64,000 bases of DNA, from positions 1 through 64,000 of the forward strand of contig JAEZTA010000196.1 in assembly GCA_023443765.1 (NCBI GenBank), read 5' to 3'. How positions within the stretch are numbered: position 1 is the stretch's first letter; every line of letters begins with the position of its first letter. Made by a program: the position numbers and the translations under genes. The notes below the pieces were generated by a model. The model searched no databases and had not been told where the DNA came from. It saw only the letters and a program-made list of their open reading frames with translations. Origin of the DNA: Bacteroidota bacterium (GTDB lineage Bacteria; Bacteroidota; Bacteroidia; Bacteroidales; Rikenellaceae). This document shows positions 54,601 to 63,768 of this stretch, in pieces.

Positions 54601-54801
54601 ATCCGTCCCAAGCTGATGACGGCTATCGGCGCCGTACTCGCCCTGATGCCATTGGCGCTCGGCATCGGACTCGGCGCACAGATGCAGCAACCGCTGGCGA
54701 TAGCGGTGATCGGCGGGTTCGTCGTCGGGTTGCCGCTGCTCCTGCTGGTATTGCCGGGCTTGATGTTGTTAATTTATAAAAGAGAGGGCGATCTCTCCTA
54801 A
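51670..54801 (+). CDS. RND-family efflux pump permease
   Basis: A 1043-residue inner-membrane pump with TM1 at ~15-33, two large periplasmic loops and twelve helices in two halves. The proton-relay aspartates lie in GLIIDDAIVVIE in TM4 (~395-408). The second half keeps VVGIIAENAIFTVWQYR, with Glu-Asn in place of Asp. The porter domain is of the HAE/HME intermediate type. With the TolC protein and adaptor it forms a tripartite exporter; the substrate is unknown. Confidence 0.93.
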   Translation: MSTIRKRSLHRLYSRPILFVGLLLLLAGAWCYTQMQTNLFPEVLFPRITVIADAGQQPVDRMMITVTKPLESAVKKVQGTTVVKSSTSRGSCVIDVYFKWGLDIYALKTQLESRINEIKGFLPDGTVISTEAMNQSLFPVYGFTLESKTHSRIALRDVGNLVVRPMFSQVDGISNVVVRGGKAKEFVVKPDAAKMTALGITPAQIKTAFAQTNYVLGNGNVANYNRLYLTLTDTRLDGIEDIRNVIIRNDGRRIVRLGDIAAVEIQEQQEFLKINAGGNDAVLIDLVKQPGVNLIDFAKQVESKADEIRQQLPAGYELKPYYNQSAFVGDSIHSVLKTIYEGLFLAIIVMVLFLRSWRSSLVVMLTIPVTVAFSILLCYLAGITINVMSLGAMAASVGLIIDDAIVVIEQIYREHEERPGTGRFTVVRHAIRNLFPAMVASSLSTIVIHFPFRLMSGLAGSFFKELSDTMQLTLVASFLVTWLLLPVLHLVIGYRKQLRPKDLDVKALEENSVRKVHFLTVVYRKPLVAAGFVLLLGLGGWYASTQLSSGFLPDLDEGTIVLDYHSPAGTDIEETDRLCRQMERIIMAHPDVETYSRRTALGMSFKTRPSNFGDYLIQLKADRKTSTPEVISDLRREISQAVPLMTIGFGQRIADLLGDLMSTAQPVEVKIFGNDYETLQKMAAQAEKVMEAVPGIVDIDNGLIPAGASIVFTPNQERLSQFGISLTDFQEQLAAHTGGVPLCQPANMIEPNPAQAAMTGGLQIGSVQDGEQMRRILLRFTDFGDNSPEWLERQPIFLPDGSTRPLGFFCDVRVIPGEIEQRREDLKSNITLTARLENRDLGSAIADLQTSLDAQLHLPAGYSISYGGAYSEQQQSFRELMMILSLAVLLVFAVLMFLFREWRISLAVLFISGLGICGCLLALWLTGVPLNVSSYTGIIMVVGIIAENAIFTVWQYRMNRRTGGDIPEAVDYAIALRIRPKLMTAIGAVLALMPLALGIGLGAQMQQPLAIAVIGGFVVGLPLLLLVLPGLMLLIYKREGDLS

Positions 54802-54807
54802 AATGAT

Positions 54808-54815
54808 TAATTTTG
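54808..54815 (+). promoter_or_regulatory. -7 box of EamA-two-component genes
   Basis: TAATTTTG, 19 nt before the ATG at 54834. It overlaps the first codon of the longer open frame (54813), which is therefore not the start. Confidence 0.6.
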
Positions 54816-54833
54816 CAGCAAATCACGACGTCT

Positions 54834-55250
54834 ATGTGGAAATATTATGCACTGCTTTCGGCCCTCTTTGCCGCGCTGACGGCCGTTTTCGCCAAGATCG
54901 GGGTAAAAGACGTCAATTCGGATCTGGCCACCGCTATCCGGACGTCGGTCGTATTGCTCATAACCTGGGGAATCGTCTTTGCGGGAAAACATACGGCCGA
55001 ACTGAAAGGCATCGGCTGGCACGCGTGGCTGTTCCTGATTCTGTCCGGAATAGCCACCGGTCTCTCGTGGCTGTTCTATTTCAAGGCGTTGCAGACGGGA
55101 GACGTGTCGCGCGTGGCTCCGATAGACAAACTGAGCGTCGTGATCACGATCTGTCTGTCGTTCCTGCTGCTGAAAGAGCCGGTCAATGCAAGGGGCGTGA
55201 TCGGAGCGTTGCTGATAACGGGCGGCAGCATCGTGATGTTGATCAAGTGA
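54834..55250 (+). CDS. Half-size EamA-domain membrane protein
   Basis: A 138-residue protein with one EamA repeat (about five helices; ending FLLLKEPVNARGVIGALLITGGSIVML), half the length of normal DMT transporters. It would need to dimerise, as small EmrE-like proteins do. It lies 10 nt before the response-regulator gene and is probably co-transcribed with the two-component system. Confidence 0.8.
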   Translation: MWKYYALLSALFAALTAVFAKIGVKDVNSDLATAIRTSVVLLITWGIVFAGKHTAELKGIGWHAWLFLILSGIATGLSWLFYFKALQTGDVSRVAPIDKLSVVITICLSFLLLKEPVNARGVIGALLITGGSIVMLIK

Positions 55251-55260
55251 GGGGGTGGTT

Positions 55261-55938
55261 ATGAGAATCCTGATTATAGAGGACGAGAAAAGATTGTCGG
55301 ACAGCATCGTCGCCTACCTCAGCGGCGAACGGTACTTATGCGAACAGGCATTCACGTATGACGACGCCAGAATGAAAGTGAATATGTCCGAGTATGATTG
55401 CATCCTGCTCGACCTGATGCTGCCGGGCGGAAACGGACTCGACATCCTGGGCGACATCCGCAGCCGAAACAATCCGGCCGGCGTGATTATCGTATCGGCC
55501 AAAGACTCGCTCGACGACAAGCTAAAAGGCCTGGAGATCGGAGCCGACGACTATCTGGCCAAACCTTTCCATCTGGCCGAGTTGAGTATGCGTATTTACG
55601 CCGTTATACGCAGGAAGGAATTTTCCGCAAGCAACGTATTGGAAAATAACGGCGTAAGGATCGATTTGCGGGAAAAGTCCGTCGCGGTGAACGGCTCTCC
55701 GGTCGTGTTGACGAAATCCGAATACGACCTGCTGCTGTTTCTCATCGGCAATAAAGACCGTGTCGTATCGAAAAGCGCCATGGCCGAACATCTCAGCGGC
55801 GAGATGGCGGACATGATGGACAATCACGATTTCGTCTATGCGCACATCAAGAACCTGAAAGCCAAACTCGCCGAGGCGGGTTGCAGGGACTGTATCAAGA
55901 ATGTGTATGGAACGGGCTATAAATGGACGGAACTATGA
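55261..55938 (+). CDS. OmpR/PhoB-family response regulator
   Basis: A 225-residue regulator with a receiver domain (Asp51 in LLDLMLPGG; Lys in LAKPFHLAEL near 101) and a C-terminal winged helix (~130-225, ending GTGYKWTEL). The start is ATG 55261; a GTG at 55255 is a less likely alternative. Its gene overlaps the kinase gene by 4 nt. The 11-bp tandem repeats before the efflux operon and the PAP2 gene are the natural candidate targets. Confidence 0.93.
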   Translation: MRILIIEDEKRLSDSIVAYLSGERYLCEQAFTYDDARMKVNMSEYDCILLDLMLPGGNGLDILGDIRSRNNPAGVIIVSAKDSLDDKLKGLEIGADDYLAKPFHLAELSMRIYAVIRRKEFSASNVLENNGVRIDLREKSVAVNGSPVVLTKSEYDLLLFLIGNKDRVVSKSAMAEHLSGEMADMMDNHDFVYAHIKNLKAKLAEAGCRDCIKNVYGTGYKWTEL

Positions 55939-56996
55939 AAAAGAAAAGCCTGATGTACAAATCGCTCACGCAATTCATTGTCTGCGTGGCAATACTCCTG
56001 CTGTTGGCAACCCCTCTGTTCTATTGGCTGACCAAGAGCTTCTATGCCGAGGACATGATAGATATTATCGAAGCCGTACAGCAAGGGAAGCCGGTTCCGG
56101 CCCTTGACCTCGAAGAGGATATCCTGCATGGTATCATGATCCAGTTTGCACTTATCGTTACCGTATTGGGCGTGGCTATCGTGCTGATGATGCGCTTCAT
56201 CTCTGGCCGGCTATGGCAACCGTTCGACAAGACACTGGAGGCGATAGAACATTTCAAGCTGGAAACCGGAGTATGTCCACAATTAGCGGAAAGCGACACC
56301 AAAGAATTTGCAAGACTGAATACCACCCTGCAAAGGCTGATGACAGACAGTCTTCACAGCTACCGATTACAGAAAGAGTTTACGGAAAACGCCTCGCACG
56401 AGCTGCAAACGCCATTGGCAGTATTCCAAAGCAAACTCGACCTGCTGCTCCAACAGCCGGAGATCACCGAACGGCAGGCCGCCATCATACAGGATTTATA
56501 CTGGATGAACAGCCGTTTGTCGCGTCTGAACCGCAATCTGCTCCTGCTGGCTAAGATGGAGAACAACCAGTTCAGCCGTACGGAGTCCGTCGATGTCATA
56601 ACGATGATAAAAGAACTTCAGCCCTATCTCGAAAGTCTTTCCGGCGAATTGGTCTTGAAGCAAAACTTTTCAGCAGACTCTTTGCCGATAAATGCCAACC
56701 GTTCCTTGTTGGAAAGCATGGTAAACAACCTCGTCGTGAATGCCGTGCGCCACAATAAGCCCGACGGGGAGATAACTGTTTCCCTGTCGGATAACCGGCT
56801 GACGGTATCGAATACATCCGACGAGGCGGCATTGGATGAGAACCTGATATTCAATCGCTTCTACCGGCCTTTGGAAAAAGCGGAAGGCAACGGCCTCGGA
56901 TTGGCGATTATGAAAGCCGTATGCGATTATCACGGGTGGAAAATTTCATATGCCTATACTGATGGAAAACATGAGTTTACGGTAATATTCTCATAA
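55935..56996 (+). CDS. Sensor histidine kinase
   Basis: A 353-residue kinase with two membrane helices (~11-31 and ~67-88) and a short periplasmic loop of about 35 residues. A HAMP-like linker precedes the HisKA domain with His155 in ENASHELQTPL and the HATPase domain with NNLVVNAVRHN and GNGLGLAIMK. The small loop suggests sensing of membrane state or a partner protein. The start at 55935 gives the ATGA overlap with the regulator; an in-frame ATG at 55923 is less likely. Confidence 0.93.
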   Translation: MKKKSLMYKSLTQFIVCVAILLLLATPLFYWLTKSFYAEDMIDIIEAVQQGKPVPALDLEEDILHGIMIQFALIVTVLGVAIVLMMRFISGRLWQPFDKTLEAIEHFKLETGVCPQLAESDTKEFARLNTTLQRLMTDSLHSYRLQKEFTENASHELQTPLAVFQSKLDLLLQQPEITERQAAIIQDLYWMNSRLSRLNRNLLLLAKMENNQFSRTESVDVITMIKELQPYLESLSGELVLKQNFSADSLPINANRSLLESMVNNLVVNAVRHNKPDGEITVSLSDNRLTVSNTSDEAALDENLIFNRFYRPLEKAEGNGLGLAIMKAVCDYHGWKISYAYTDGKHEFTVIFS

Positions 56997-57061
56997 ATCT
57001 TCAAAATTTCCCCAAACTCGTCCGATACCTTTACTGCCATAATTTTTTTGAATTATGGCAG
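56996..57061 (+). promoter_or_regulatory. PAP2 promoter: 11-bp tandem repeat, -7 box and palindrome
   Basis: AATCTTCAAAA (56996-57006) and TTTCCCCAAAC (57007-57017) are in 11-bp phase, followed by TCGTC and the -7-like box TACCTTTA (57026-57033), with the same 8-nt gap as in the efflux promoter. A perfect inverted repeat, CTGCCATAATT (57034-57044) and AATTATGGCAG (57051-57061), ends 1 nt before the start codon. Confidence 0.65.
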
Positions 57062-57062
57062 C

Positions 57063-58322
57063 ATGAAAAAGATAGCACTATGTATCGTCGGTATCTGCAG
57101 CGTTACCCTCTTGTCGGCACAAAATCCGACAGACAGCCTGAGAACTGAAAGAAAGTACAGTTTCCCTGCCTATGTATCGAGCAATTTCAGCAGAAGACTT
57201 GACAGGTTCTCGTCCTCCCGGTTTTATCAAATGACATATATTGGCGTTCCGCTGGTTGTCGGAGGTCTGATTGTAAAAAGTGAGGACGACCATTTCCAGA
57301 GCCTGCGCAATGATTATCTGCCCCGGTTCAGCCGCCATGCGGACGATTATATGCAATATGCTCCTGCCGCAATAATGCTCGGCATGAAAGCGGCCGGTGT
57401 ACAAAGCCGCAGTTCATGGGGCAGGATGATTGTTTCCGATGCTTTTTCCGCCATCCTTATGGGAAGTGTGGTGAACACGTTGAAACGCACAACCAATGTC
57501 GAGCGTCCGGACGGTTCGAACAGACACTCCTTTCCTTCCGGACATACCGCCACGGCATTTATGACCGCCACCATGTTCAATAAGGAGTACGAACATAAAA
57601 GCCCGTGGATCGGTGTCGGGGCATATGGCATGGCTACCGCTACGGGGTTGATGCGGATGGCAAACAACAAGCATTGGCTGAGCGATGTGCTGACCGGTGC
57701 AGGCATAGGAATACTTTCGACAGAGATCGGTTATTACCTTGCAGACCTGATATTCAAGGAAAAGGGGATTAACAGCTTTGCTAATGAAGATATGTTCGAC
57801 CGAATGGAAAAGCCCTCTTTTCTTAGTCTGTATCTCGGATTGAATATCCCATTGAGTGGTTATGACATTGATGAACAAACCGAATTTAGCACCTCATCGG
57901 GTAGCGCGGCCGGTGTGGAGGGTGCGTATTTCTTCAATCCGTATATCGGTGTCGGAGGACGGTTTGCCGTTTCCAACACTTCGATAATTGTCAATGACGA
58001 CAAAGCGGAGGACAATACATTCGCTGCGATGTCGCTATGCGGCGGGGCCTATTTTTCTTATCCCTTATCCAGCCGTTGGCTGGTAGGGAGTAAATTTTTA
58101 GGTGGATATGTACATTATCCGCAATTAAAACTAACCGATCGGTCGGTTCCTGCAAGGGACGGCTTCTGTTTGGGAAGCGGGGTTTCATTGACATTCAAGG
58201 CTAAAGAGCATTACGGCATTCGCTTTTTCCTCGATTATAATTTACTGCCGTCCCATAGCAAGAACAGCGGTGAGTCTATGAATATGATAACTTTAGGATC
58301 GTCGTTCATGATTACGCTATAA
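57063..58322 (+). CDS. PAP2 phosphatase with C-terminal barrel-like domain
   Basis: A 419-residue exported protein: signal peptide (1-19, LLSAQ), PAP2 domain (~60-230), then a beta-rich domain (~255-419) with strands such as YFFNPYIGVGGRF and GIRFFLDYNLL that resemble a small outer-membrane barrel. PAP2 motifs are complete: KRTTNVERP, SFPSGHTAT, and RMANNKHWLSD. It should dephosphorylate a lipid phosphate such as lipid A or undecaprenyl pyrophosphate (inference). It is located next to a two-component system and shares its promoter layout with the efflux operon. Confidence 0.88.
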   Translation: MKKIALCIVGICSVTLLSAQNPTDSLRTERKYSFPAYVSSNFSRRLDRFSSSRFYQMTYIGVPLVVGGLIVKSEDDHFQSLRNDYLPRFSRHADDYMQYAPAAIMLGMKAAGVQSRSSWGRMIVSDAFSAILMGSVVNTLKRTTNVERPDGSNRHSFPSGHTATAFMTATMFNKEYEHKSPWIGVGAYGMATATGLMRMANNKHWLSDVLTGAGIGILSTEIGYYLADLIFKEKGINSFANEDMFDRMEKPSFLSLYLGLNIPLSGYDIDEQTEFSTSSGSAAGVEGAYFFNPYIGVGGRFAVSNTSIIVNDDKAEDNTFAAMSLCGGAYFSYPLSSRWLVGSKFLGGYVHYPQLKLTDRSVPARDGFCLGSGVSLTFKAKEHYGIRFFLDYNLLPSHSKNSGESMNMITLGSSFMITL

Positions 58323-58350
58323 ACCGCGGATAGAAGATATAATAGAAATC

Positions 58351-59181
58351 TTAATTAGGGTTCCTATATTCATTCGGAGCCGTTCCGGTTATCTTTTTGA
58401 AAAGGAAACAGAAATACTGCACCGAAGGAAATCCGAGTTCACGTACTATCTGGGAGAGAGGTTCGCCCGAAGAACGCAGTTTATCTTTTGCCAACTCGAT
58501 ACGTTTCAGTTGGATATGACAGTTGTGCGTATGTCCGAATTGCAGGAAAAGCAGATCGTTGAAATAGGCCTCCGACAAATGGAGCTGTCCGGCACAACAG
58601 GCGGATGTGAGGGGCATCTGCGCGAGTCTTCCTTCGCCTATATATTGTTCGACAAGGTCTTCATATTGCCGCATCAGCACTTCGTTAGCCGACTCACGGA
58701 CAATGAACTGCCGTTCGTAAAAACGGGTCGCATAATCCAGCAGACGGGTGATATGGCGTATCAGGATCGTGCGTTTGTAGGCATCCGTACCGCGAAGAAG
58801 CTCCCTACGTATATCATCGGCACACGAAGCGAGGATTCGTTTCTCTGCCACGGATACATGCAGCGCCTCCCTGGGGGCATATGAAAAGAATGTATATTCT
58901 TCGACACACTTTTCTAAAGTTCGCCCCTCGAACAGCTCGGGATGGAACGCAACCGTCCACAGACCGGATTCCGGGATTTCCTCGCAGACTGCACCGGCCC
59001 GGTAACAGACGAGTGTTCCGTCACAGTAGTCGTAATGCTGCCTACCGTATCGTGCGCAGGATTCAGCCGGGGCATTCATTAATATCAGGCAATAATATCC
59101 CGACCGACACAGGTGCGGAACAGTAGCACGCGGATCGGCTGCGTCGTCGATATAGAGTCCAGGGAATTGCAGTTCGTTCAT
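58351..59181 (-). CDS. AraC-family regulator (second gene of tandem pair)
   Basis: A 276-residue regulator with a cupin-like N-terminal domain (QHYDYCDGTLVCYRAGAV) and a C-terminal double HTH (ending SVQYFCFLFKKITGTAPNEYR). It is a diverged relative of the regulators at 41257 and 59199, sharing FYERQFI and HPELFEGRTLE-type text. It starts 17 nt after the stop of the upstream araC gene, so the two form an operon. Confidence 0.88.
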   Translation of the reverse strand: MNELQFPGLYIDDAADPRATVPHLCRSGYYCLILMNAPAESCARYGRQHYDYCDGTLVCYRAGAVCEEIPESGLWTVAFHPELFEGRTLEKCVEEYTFFSYAPREALHVSVAEKRILASCADDIRRELLRGTDAYKRTILIRHITRLLDYATRFYERQFIVRESANEVLMRQYEDLVEQYIGEGRLAQMPLTSACCAGQLHLSEAYFNDLLFLQFGHTHNCHIQLKRIELAKDKLRSSGEPLSQIVRELGFPSVQYFCFLFKKITGTAPNEYRNPN

Positions 59182-59198
59182 CGCTGTTCGTATCGCGT

Positions 59199-60095
59199 CT
59201 AATGCTGAGCGCGAAATTCATTGGGCGTACAGCCCGTCACCCGTTTGAACATCCGGCTCAGATGCTGCGGATATTGGAATCCCAACCCGTAAGCAATTTC
59301 ACTCGTTGTTTTGTCCGTGCCGAGCAGGGCTTCCTTGGCCCGTCCGATCAGTTTGTTTTGGATATATTCCGAAGCGGTCTGTCCCGTCTGTTTACGGATC
59401 ATATCGCCGAAATAATTCGCCGACAGAAACACTTTATCGGCAAAATACCTGACGGTCGGCAATCCTTCACGTATCGGAGCGTCGCTGTCGAAATACTCGT
59501 CCAGCAGCCGCTCGAAACGGACGACAATGTCTTTGTTCACCTCTTCACGTGTCGTGAACTGCCGCTCGTAGAAACGCATACAGTAGTCGAGCAGCAGCCC
59601 GATATTGGCGCAGATCAACCGGCGGCTGTGCTTGTCGATACTATGCTTTAGCTCCGCCTCGATTTTGTGCAGGCAGTCCATTACGGTCGCCCGTTCCTCT
59701 TCCGACAGGTGCAGCGCCTCGCGGGTCGCATAAGAGAAGAACGAATAGTTCTTGATCTCCTGGCCGAGCGCTGTACCCCGGATCAGGTCGGGATGGAACA
59801 GAATGCCGTGGGCTTTAGGCTGGACGTTTTTCAGCATCTCGGTCTCCGTTATCTGACCGGGGGCGAAACTGACAATCGTGCCCTCCTGATAGTCGTAACT
59901 CTGGCGTCCGTATAGGATGTTCCCGCAGTAGGTGTCTTTCAGATAAAGGGCATATACACCGTAGTTAATCTTAATGTGTTCCGGCCACTGCGTTGCCTTC
60001 GACAGATCGACCACACTCACTAACGGATGCCGTGTTTCGAGTCCGAACAGCTTGTTATATTTATCTACTGAATCGAGTTTTATAACTTCTTCCAT
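59199..60095 (-). CDS. AraC-family regulator (first gene of tandem pair)
   Basis: A 298-residue regulator, the same length as and closely similar to the AraC protein at 41257-42153 (shared RHPLVSVVDLSK, YDYQEGTIVSFAPGQI, SFFSYATREALHLSEEER). The sensor domain is ~20-175 and the double HTH ~195-298, ending GLGFQYPQHLSRMFKRVTG. The start at 60095 matches the paralogue; the longer open frame includes promoter sequence (minus-strand -7 box TATTTTTG, complement of 60121-60128). It is divergent from the aldo/keto reductase operon, its probable target. Confidence 0.92.
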   Translation of the reverse strand: MEEVIKLDSVDKYNKLFGLETRHPLVSVVDLSKATQWPEHIKINYGVYALYLKDTYCGNILYGRQSYDYQEGTIVSFAPGQITETEMLKNVQPKAHGILFHPDLIRGTALGQEIKNYSFFSYATREALHLSEEERATVMDCLHKIEAELKHSIDKHSRRLICANIGLLLDYCMRFYERQFTTREEVNKDIVVRFERLLDEYFDSDAPIREGLPTVRYFADKVFLSANYFGDMIRKQTGQTASEYIQNKLIGRAKEALLGTDKTTSEIAYGLGFQYPQHLSRMFKRVTGCTPNEFRAQH

Positions 60096-60164
60096 AAACC
60101 TTCGTTTAATTTCTTTCGAGCAAAAATAATTCATTTGATCCGAATTTCATACGGCCCTATCGCA

Positions 60165-60234
60165 GAATCGGGGATTTGGGTATGAATATCCGTAAATCGT
60201 ATACAAGCCGGCTTATTTTATCACGGTAATTTTG
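60165..60234 (+). promoter_or_regulatory. Aldo/keto reductase promoter with AraC-type half-sites
   Basis: GAATCGGGGATT (60165-60176, degenerate distal site), CCGTAAA (60190-60196) and the -7 box TAATTTTG (60227-60234). The distances (25 nt between site starts, 31 nt from proximal site to -7 box) equal those at 41123-41192 and 45018-45087. Confidence 0.65.
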
Positions 60235-60263
60235 CAATCAGGAAATGAACCATGAAAAAATAG

Positions 60264-61385
<1,122 letters not shown>

Positions 61386-61393
61386 AAACAAAG

Positions 61394-62389
61394 ATGATAA
61401 AAACAATACTGGGTGTTCTGTCGCTGTCGGTCATGCTGTCCTGCAGTACGGCGGTGAAGGAGCATGCCGCTCAACCCGATATTATGGAAACGAACAAGAA
61501 AAATCTCGGAAACCTGCTGGCGCTCTATCCCAAACCGATGACAGTCGTCGGGGCGGAGGTCGAAGGAAAAGTGAACTGGCTCGTGGTGGGACACACCGGA
61601 GTTATCGGCCACGACCGGATACTGGTCAGCATGAGTAAAAGCCACCACACCAATCAGGGCATCAAGAAATCGAAACGGCTTTCCATCAATCTCGTGAGCC
61701 GTGAGATGTTACCGAAAGCCGATTATGTCGGAAGTGTGAGCGGAGCGACGGTCGATAAGTCGGAGGTCTTCGCCTACCACACCGGCGAATACGGCACGCC
61801 CGTCATCGACGCGTCGCCTTTGACGATGGAGTGCGAGGTGGTGGATATTTACGAAACCGACGGTTTCGACAATTTCATTTGTGCCGTAGTCAATACATAC
61901 GCCGCTTCCGAGGTGATCGACGGCAACGGCAGGCTCGACTACACACGGCTGAAACCCGTGCTGTTCGAGTTTCCGACCTACTCCTACCTTGCCACGGGAG
62001 AGGTGATCGGCAAATGCCTGAATCTGGACAAGCAGCCGGGGATGTGCGCCAAAGAGCCGATGACGGCCGACGGCATCGTAAGGCTGTCGAAGATAGAGAT
62101 TTATCCGCAATATCTCGACGAGTATATGAAAAATGCGACCAAAGTGGGCGAAATCTCCCTGCGCACCGAACCGGGCGTGCTGACGATGTACGCCGTCAGC
62201 GAAAAGGAGAATCCCTGCAAGGTAACGATTCTCGAAACGTATGCGAACCGCAAAGCTTACGAGAAGCACATCGCTTCGGAACACTTCCGGAAGTACAAGC
62301 AGGGAACACTGCACATGGTCAAATCGCTGGTCCTGTCCGACCAGACGCCGCTCAATCCGGCTAACAAGCTCAATAACTTCATGCAATAA
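61394..62389 (+). CDS. Flavin reductase-like protein fused to an ABM domain, lipoprotein
   Basis: A 331-residue protein with a lipoprotein signal (VMLSC near residue 17). A split-barrel flavin-reductase domain (~35-215; LYPKPMTVVGAEVEGKVNWL, RLSINLVSREML, LEFPTYSYL-like text) is followed by an antibiotic-biosynthesis-monooxygenase-like domain (~230-320; KIEIYPQYLDEYMKNA, AYEKHIASEHFRKY). I do not know a tested protein with this fusion in the periplasm. It lies 8 nt after the aldo/keto reductase gene. Confidence 0.8.
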   Translation: MIKTILGVLSLSVMLSCSTAVKEHAAQPDIMETNKKNLGNLLALYPKPMTVVGAEVEGKVNWLVVGHTGVIGHDRILVSMSKSHHTNQGIKKSKRLSINLVSREMLPKADYVGSVSGATVDKSEVFAYHTGEYGTPVIDASPLTMECEVVDIYETDGFDNFICAVVNTYAASEVIDGNGRLDYTRLKPVLFEFPTYSYLATGEVIGKCLNLDKQPGMCAKEPMTADGIVRLSKIEIYPQYLDEYMKNATKVGEISLRTEPGVLTMYAVSEKENPCKVTILETYANRKAYEKHIASEHFRKYKQGTLHMVKSLVLSDQTPLNPANKLNNFMQ

Positions 62390-62400
62390 ATACAACGATT

Positions 62401-63216
62401 ATGAACAAAATTCTTTTAGCAACAGTATTTAGCATTTTAACTCTTCATGTTATGGCACAGGAAAAGATTGTACAGACGGCAGGGCGAACCCAACTCGGCG
62501 AGTTCGCACCCAAATTCGCGGAACTCAACGACGATGTCCTCTTCGGCGAAGTGTGGAGCCGCACCGACCGCCTCGGTCTGCGCGACCGCAGTCTGGTAAC
62601 GATTACCTCTCTTATCAGTCAGGGTATCACGGACAATTCGCTCGTCTTCCACCTCCAGTCGGCAAAGAAGAACGGTATTAGCCGTACCGAGATTGCCGAA
62701 ATCATCACTCATATCGGTTTCTACGCAGGTTGGCCGAAGGCTTGGGCGGCGTTCAATCTGGCCAAAGGCGTATGGGCGGAAGACTCGGCCGGCGAAGATG
62801 CCAAAGCCGCGTTCCAGCGTGAGATGATTTTCCCCATCGGCGAACCGAACACGGCATACGCCCAGTACTTCATCGGCAACAGCTACCTCGCCCCGGTCTC
62901 GCGCGAGCAGGTAAACATCTCCAACGTCACTTTCGAACCCCGTTGCCGCAACAACTGGCATATCCACAAGGCTGTGAAAGGCGGCGGACAGATGCTTATC
63001 GGTGTGACCGGACGCGGCTGGTATCAGGAAGAGGGCAAGCCGGCGGTAGAAATTCTGCCCGGTACGATAATCCATATCCCGGCTAACGTGAAACACTGGC
63101 ACGGAGCGGCGGCAGACAGTTGGTTCGCTCATCTGGCTTTCGAGGTTCCGGGGGAAAATACCTCCAACGAGTGGCTCGAACCGGTGACGGACGAGGAGTA
63201 CGACCGACTTAAATAA
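62401..63216 (+). CDS. Carboxymuconolactone decarboxylase-cupin fusion, exported
   Basis: A 271-residue protein: signal peptide (1-19), CMD/AhpD-like helical domain (~30-130; RDRSLVTITSLISQGITDN, HIGFYAGWPKAWAAF) and a cupin domain (~160-265) with metal-ligand histidines in NNWHIHKAVKGG and NVKHWHGA. The CMD part lacks the CxxC of AhpD. Such fusions are common in Bacteroidales but uncharacterised. It lies 11 nt downstream of the flavin-reductase gene. Confidence 0.85.
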   Translation: MNKILLATVFSILTLHVMAQEKIVQTAGRTQLGEFAPKFAELNDDVLFGEVWSRTDRLGLRDRSLVTITSLISQGITDNSLVFHLQSAKKNGISRTEIAEIITHIGFYAGWPKAWAAFNLAKGVWAEDSAGEDAKAAFQREMIFPIGEPNTAYAQYFIGNSYLAPVSREQVNISNVTFEPRCRNNWHIHKAVKGGGQMLIGVTGRGWYQEEGKPAVEILPGTIIHIPANVKHWHGAAADSWFAHLAFEVPGENTSNEWLEPVTDEEYDRLK

Positions 63217-63218
63217 CG

Positions 63219-63743
63219 ATGAAAAAGCTATTATTGATTCCCCTGATGCTGCTGACCGTCCTGCCGATGGCAGCCTGCGGCGGTTCAGACGATGAGCCGG
63301 TCAAGCCCGGACGACCCGAAATTCCCGAACAGCCGGGAGAGGGAGATGACGATGAACCCGAAACGCCCGGCATCCCTTCATTGCATATAAACATCTTAGT
63401 CGGTGACCGCACCGTCACCGCCACGATGGAGGACAATGCCGCCGCACGGGATTTTCTCGCGCGCCTGCCCCTCGAGACCACACTGAACGATTATAACAAC
63501 ACGACGGAGAAGATTTTCTATCCCTCCCCGGCGCTGACGACCGAAGGCGTCACGCCCGGCTGTGCTCCTACACCCGGCGATATAACCATCTATGTCCCGT
63601 GGGGCAACGTGGCGATTTTCTGCAAGAGCTGGTCGTACAGCCGCGACCTGATTAAAATCGGTCGTATCGACGGAAACGGTATCGAGGCGTTGAGCGTAGC
63701 CGGAGATATACCCGTAAAATTTATAAAGAGAGCGGAAAGGTAA
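63219..63743 (+). CDS. Cyclophilin-like-fold lipoprotein
   Basis: A 174-residue lipoprotein (PMAACG lipobox near residue 20) with a Pro/Glu/Asp-rich linker (~25-50). A domain that reads as the Cyclophil_like family (~53-170) follows: RTVTATMEDNAAARDFLARLPLETTLNDY and YVPWGNVAIFCKSWSYS. No proline-isomerase activity is implied. It starts 2 nt after the CMD-cupin stop codon. Confidence 0.82.
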   Translation: MKKLLLIPLMLLTVLPMAACGGSDDEPVKPGRPEIPEQPGEGDDDEPETPGIPSLHINILVGDRTVTATMEDNAAARDFLARLPLETTLNDYNNTTEKIFYPSPALTTEGVTPGCAPTPGDITIYVPWGNVAIFCKSWSYSRDLIKIGRIDGNGIEALSVAGDIPVKFIKRAER

Positions 63744-63768
63744 TCATCGAATTGAAAACAAGAAAAAT

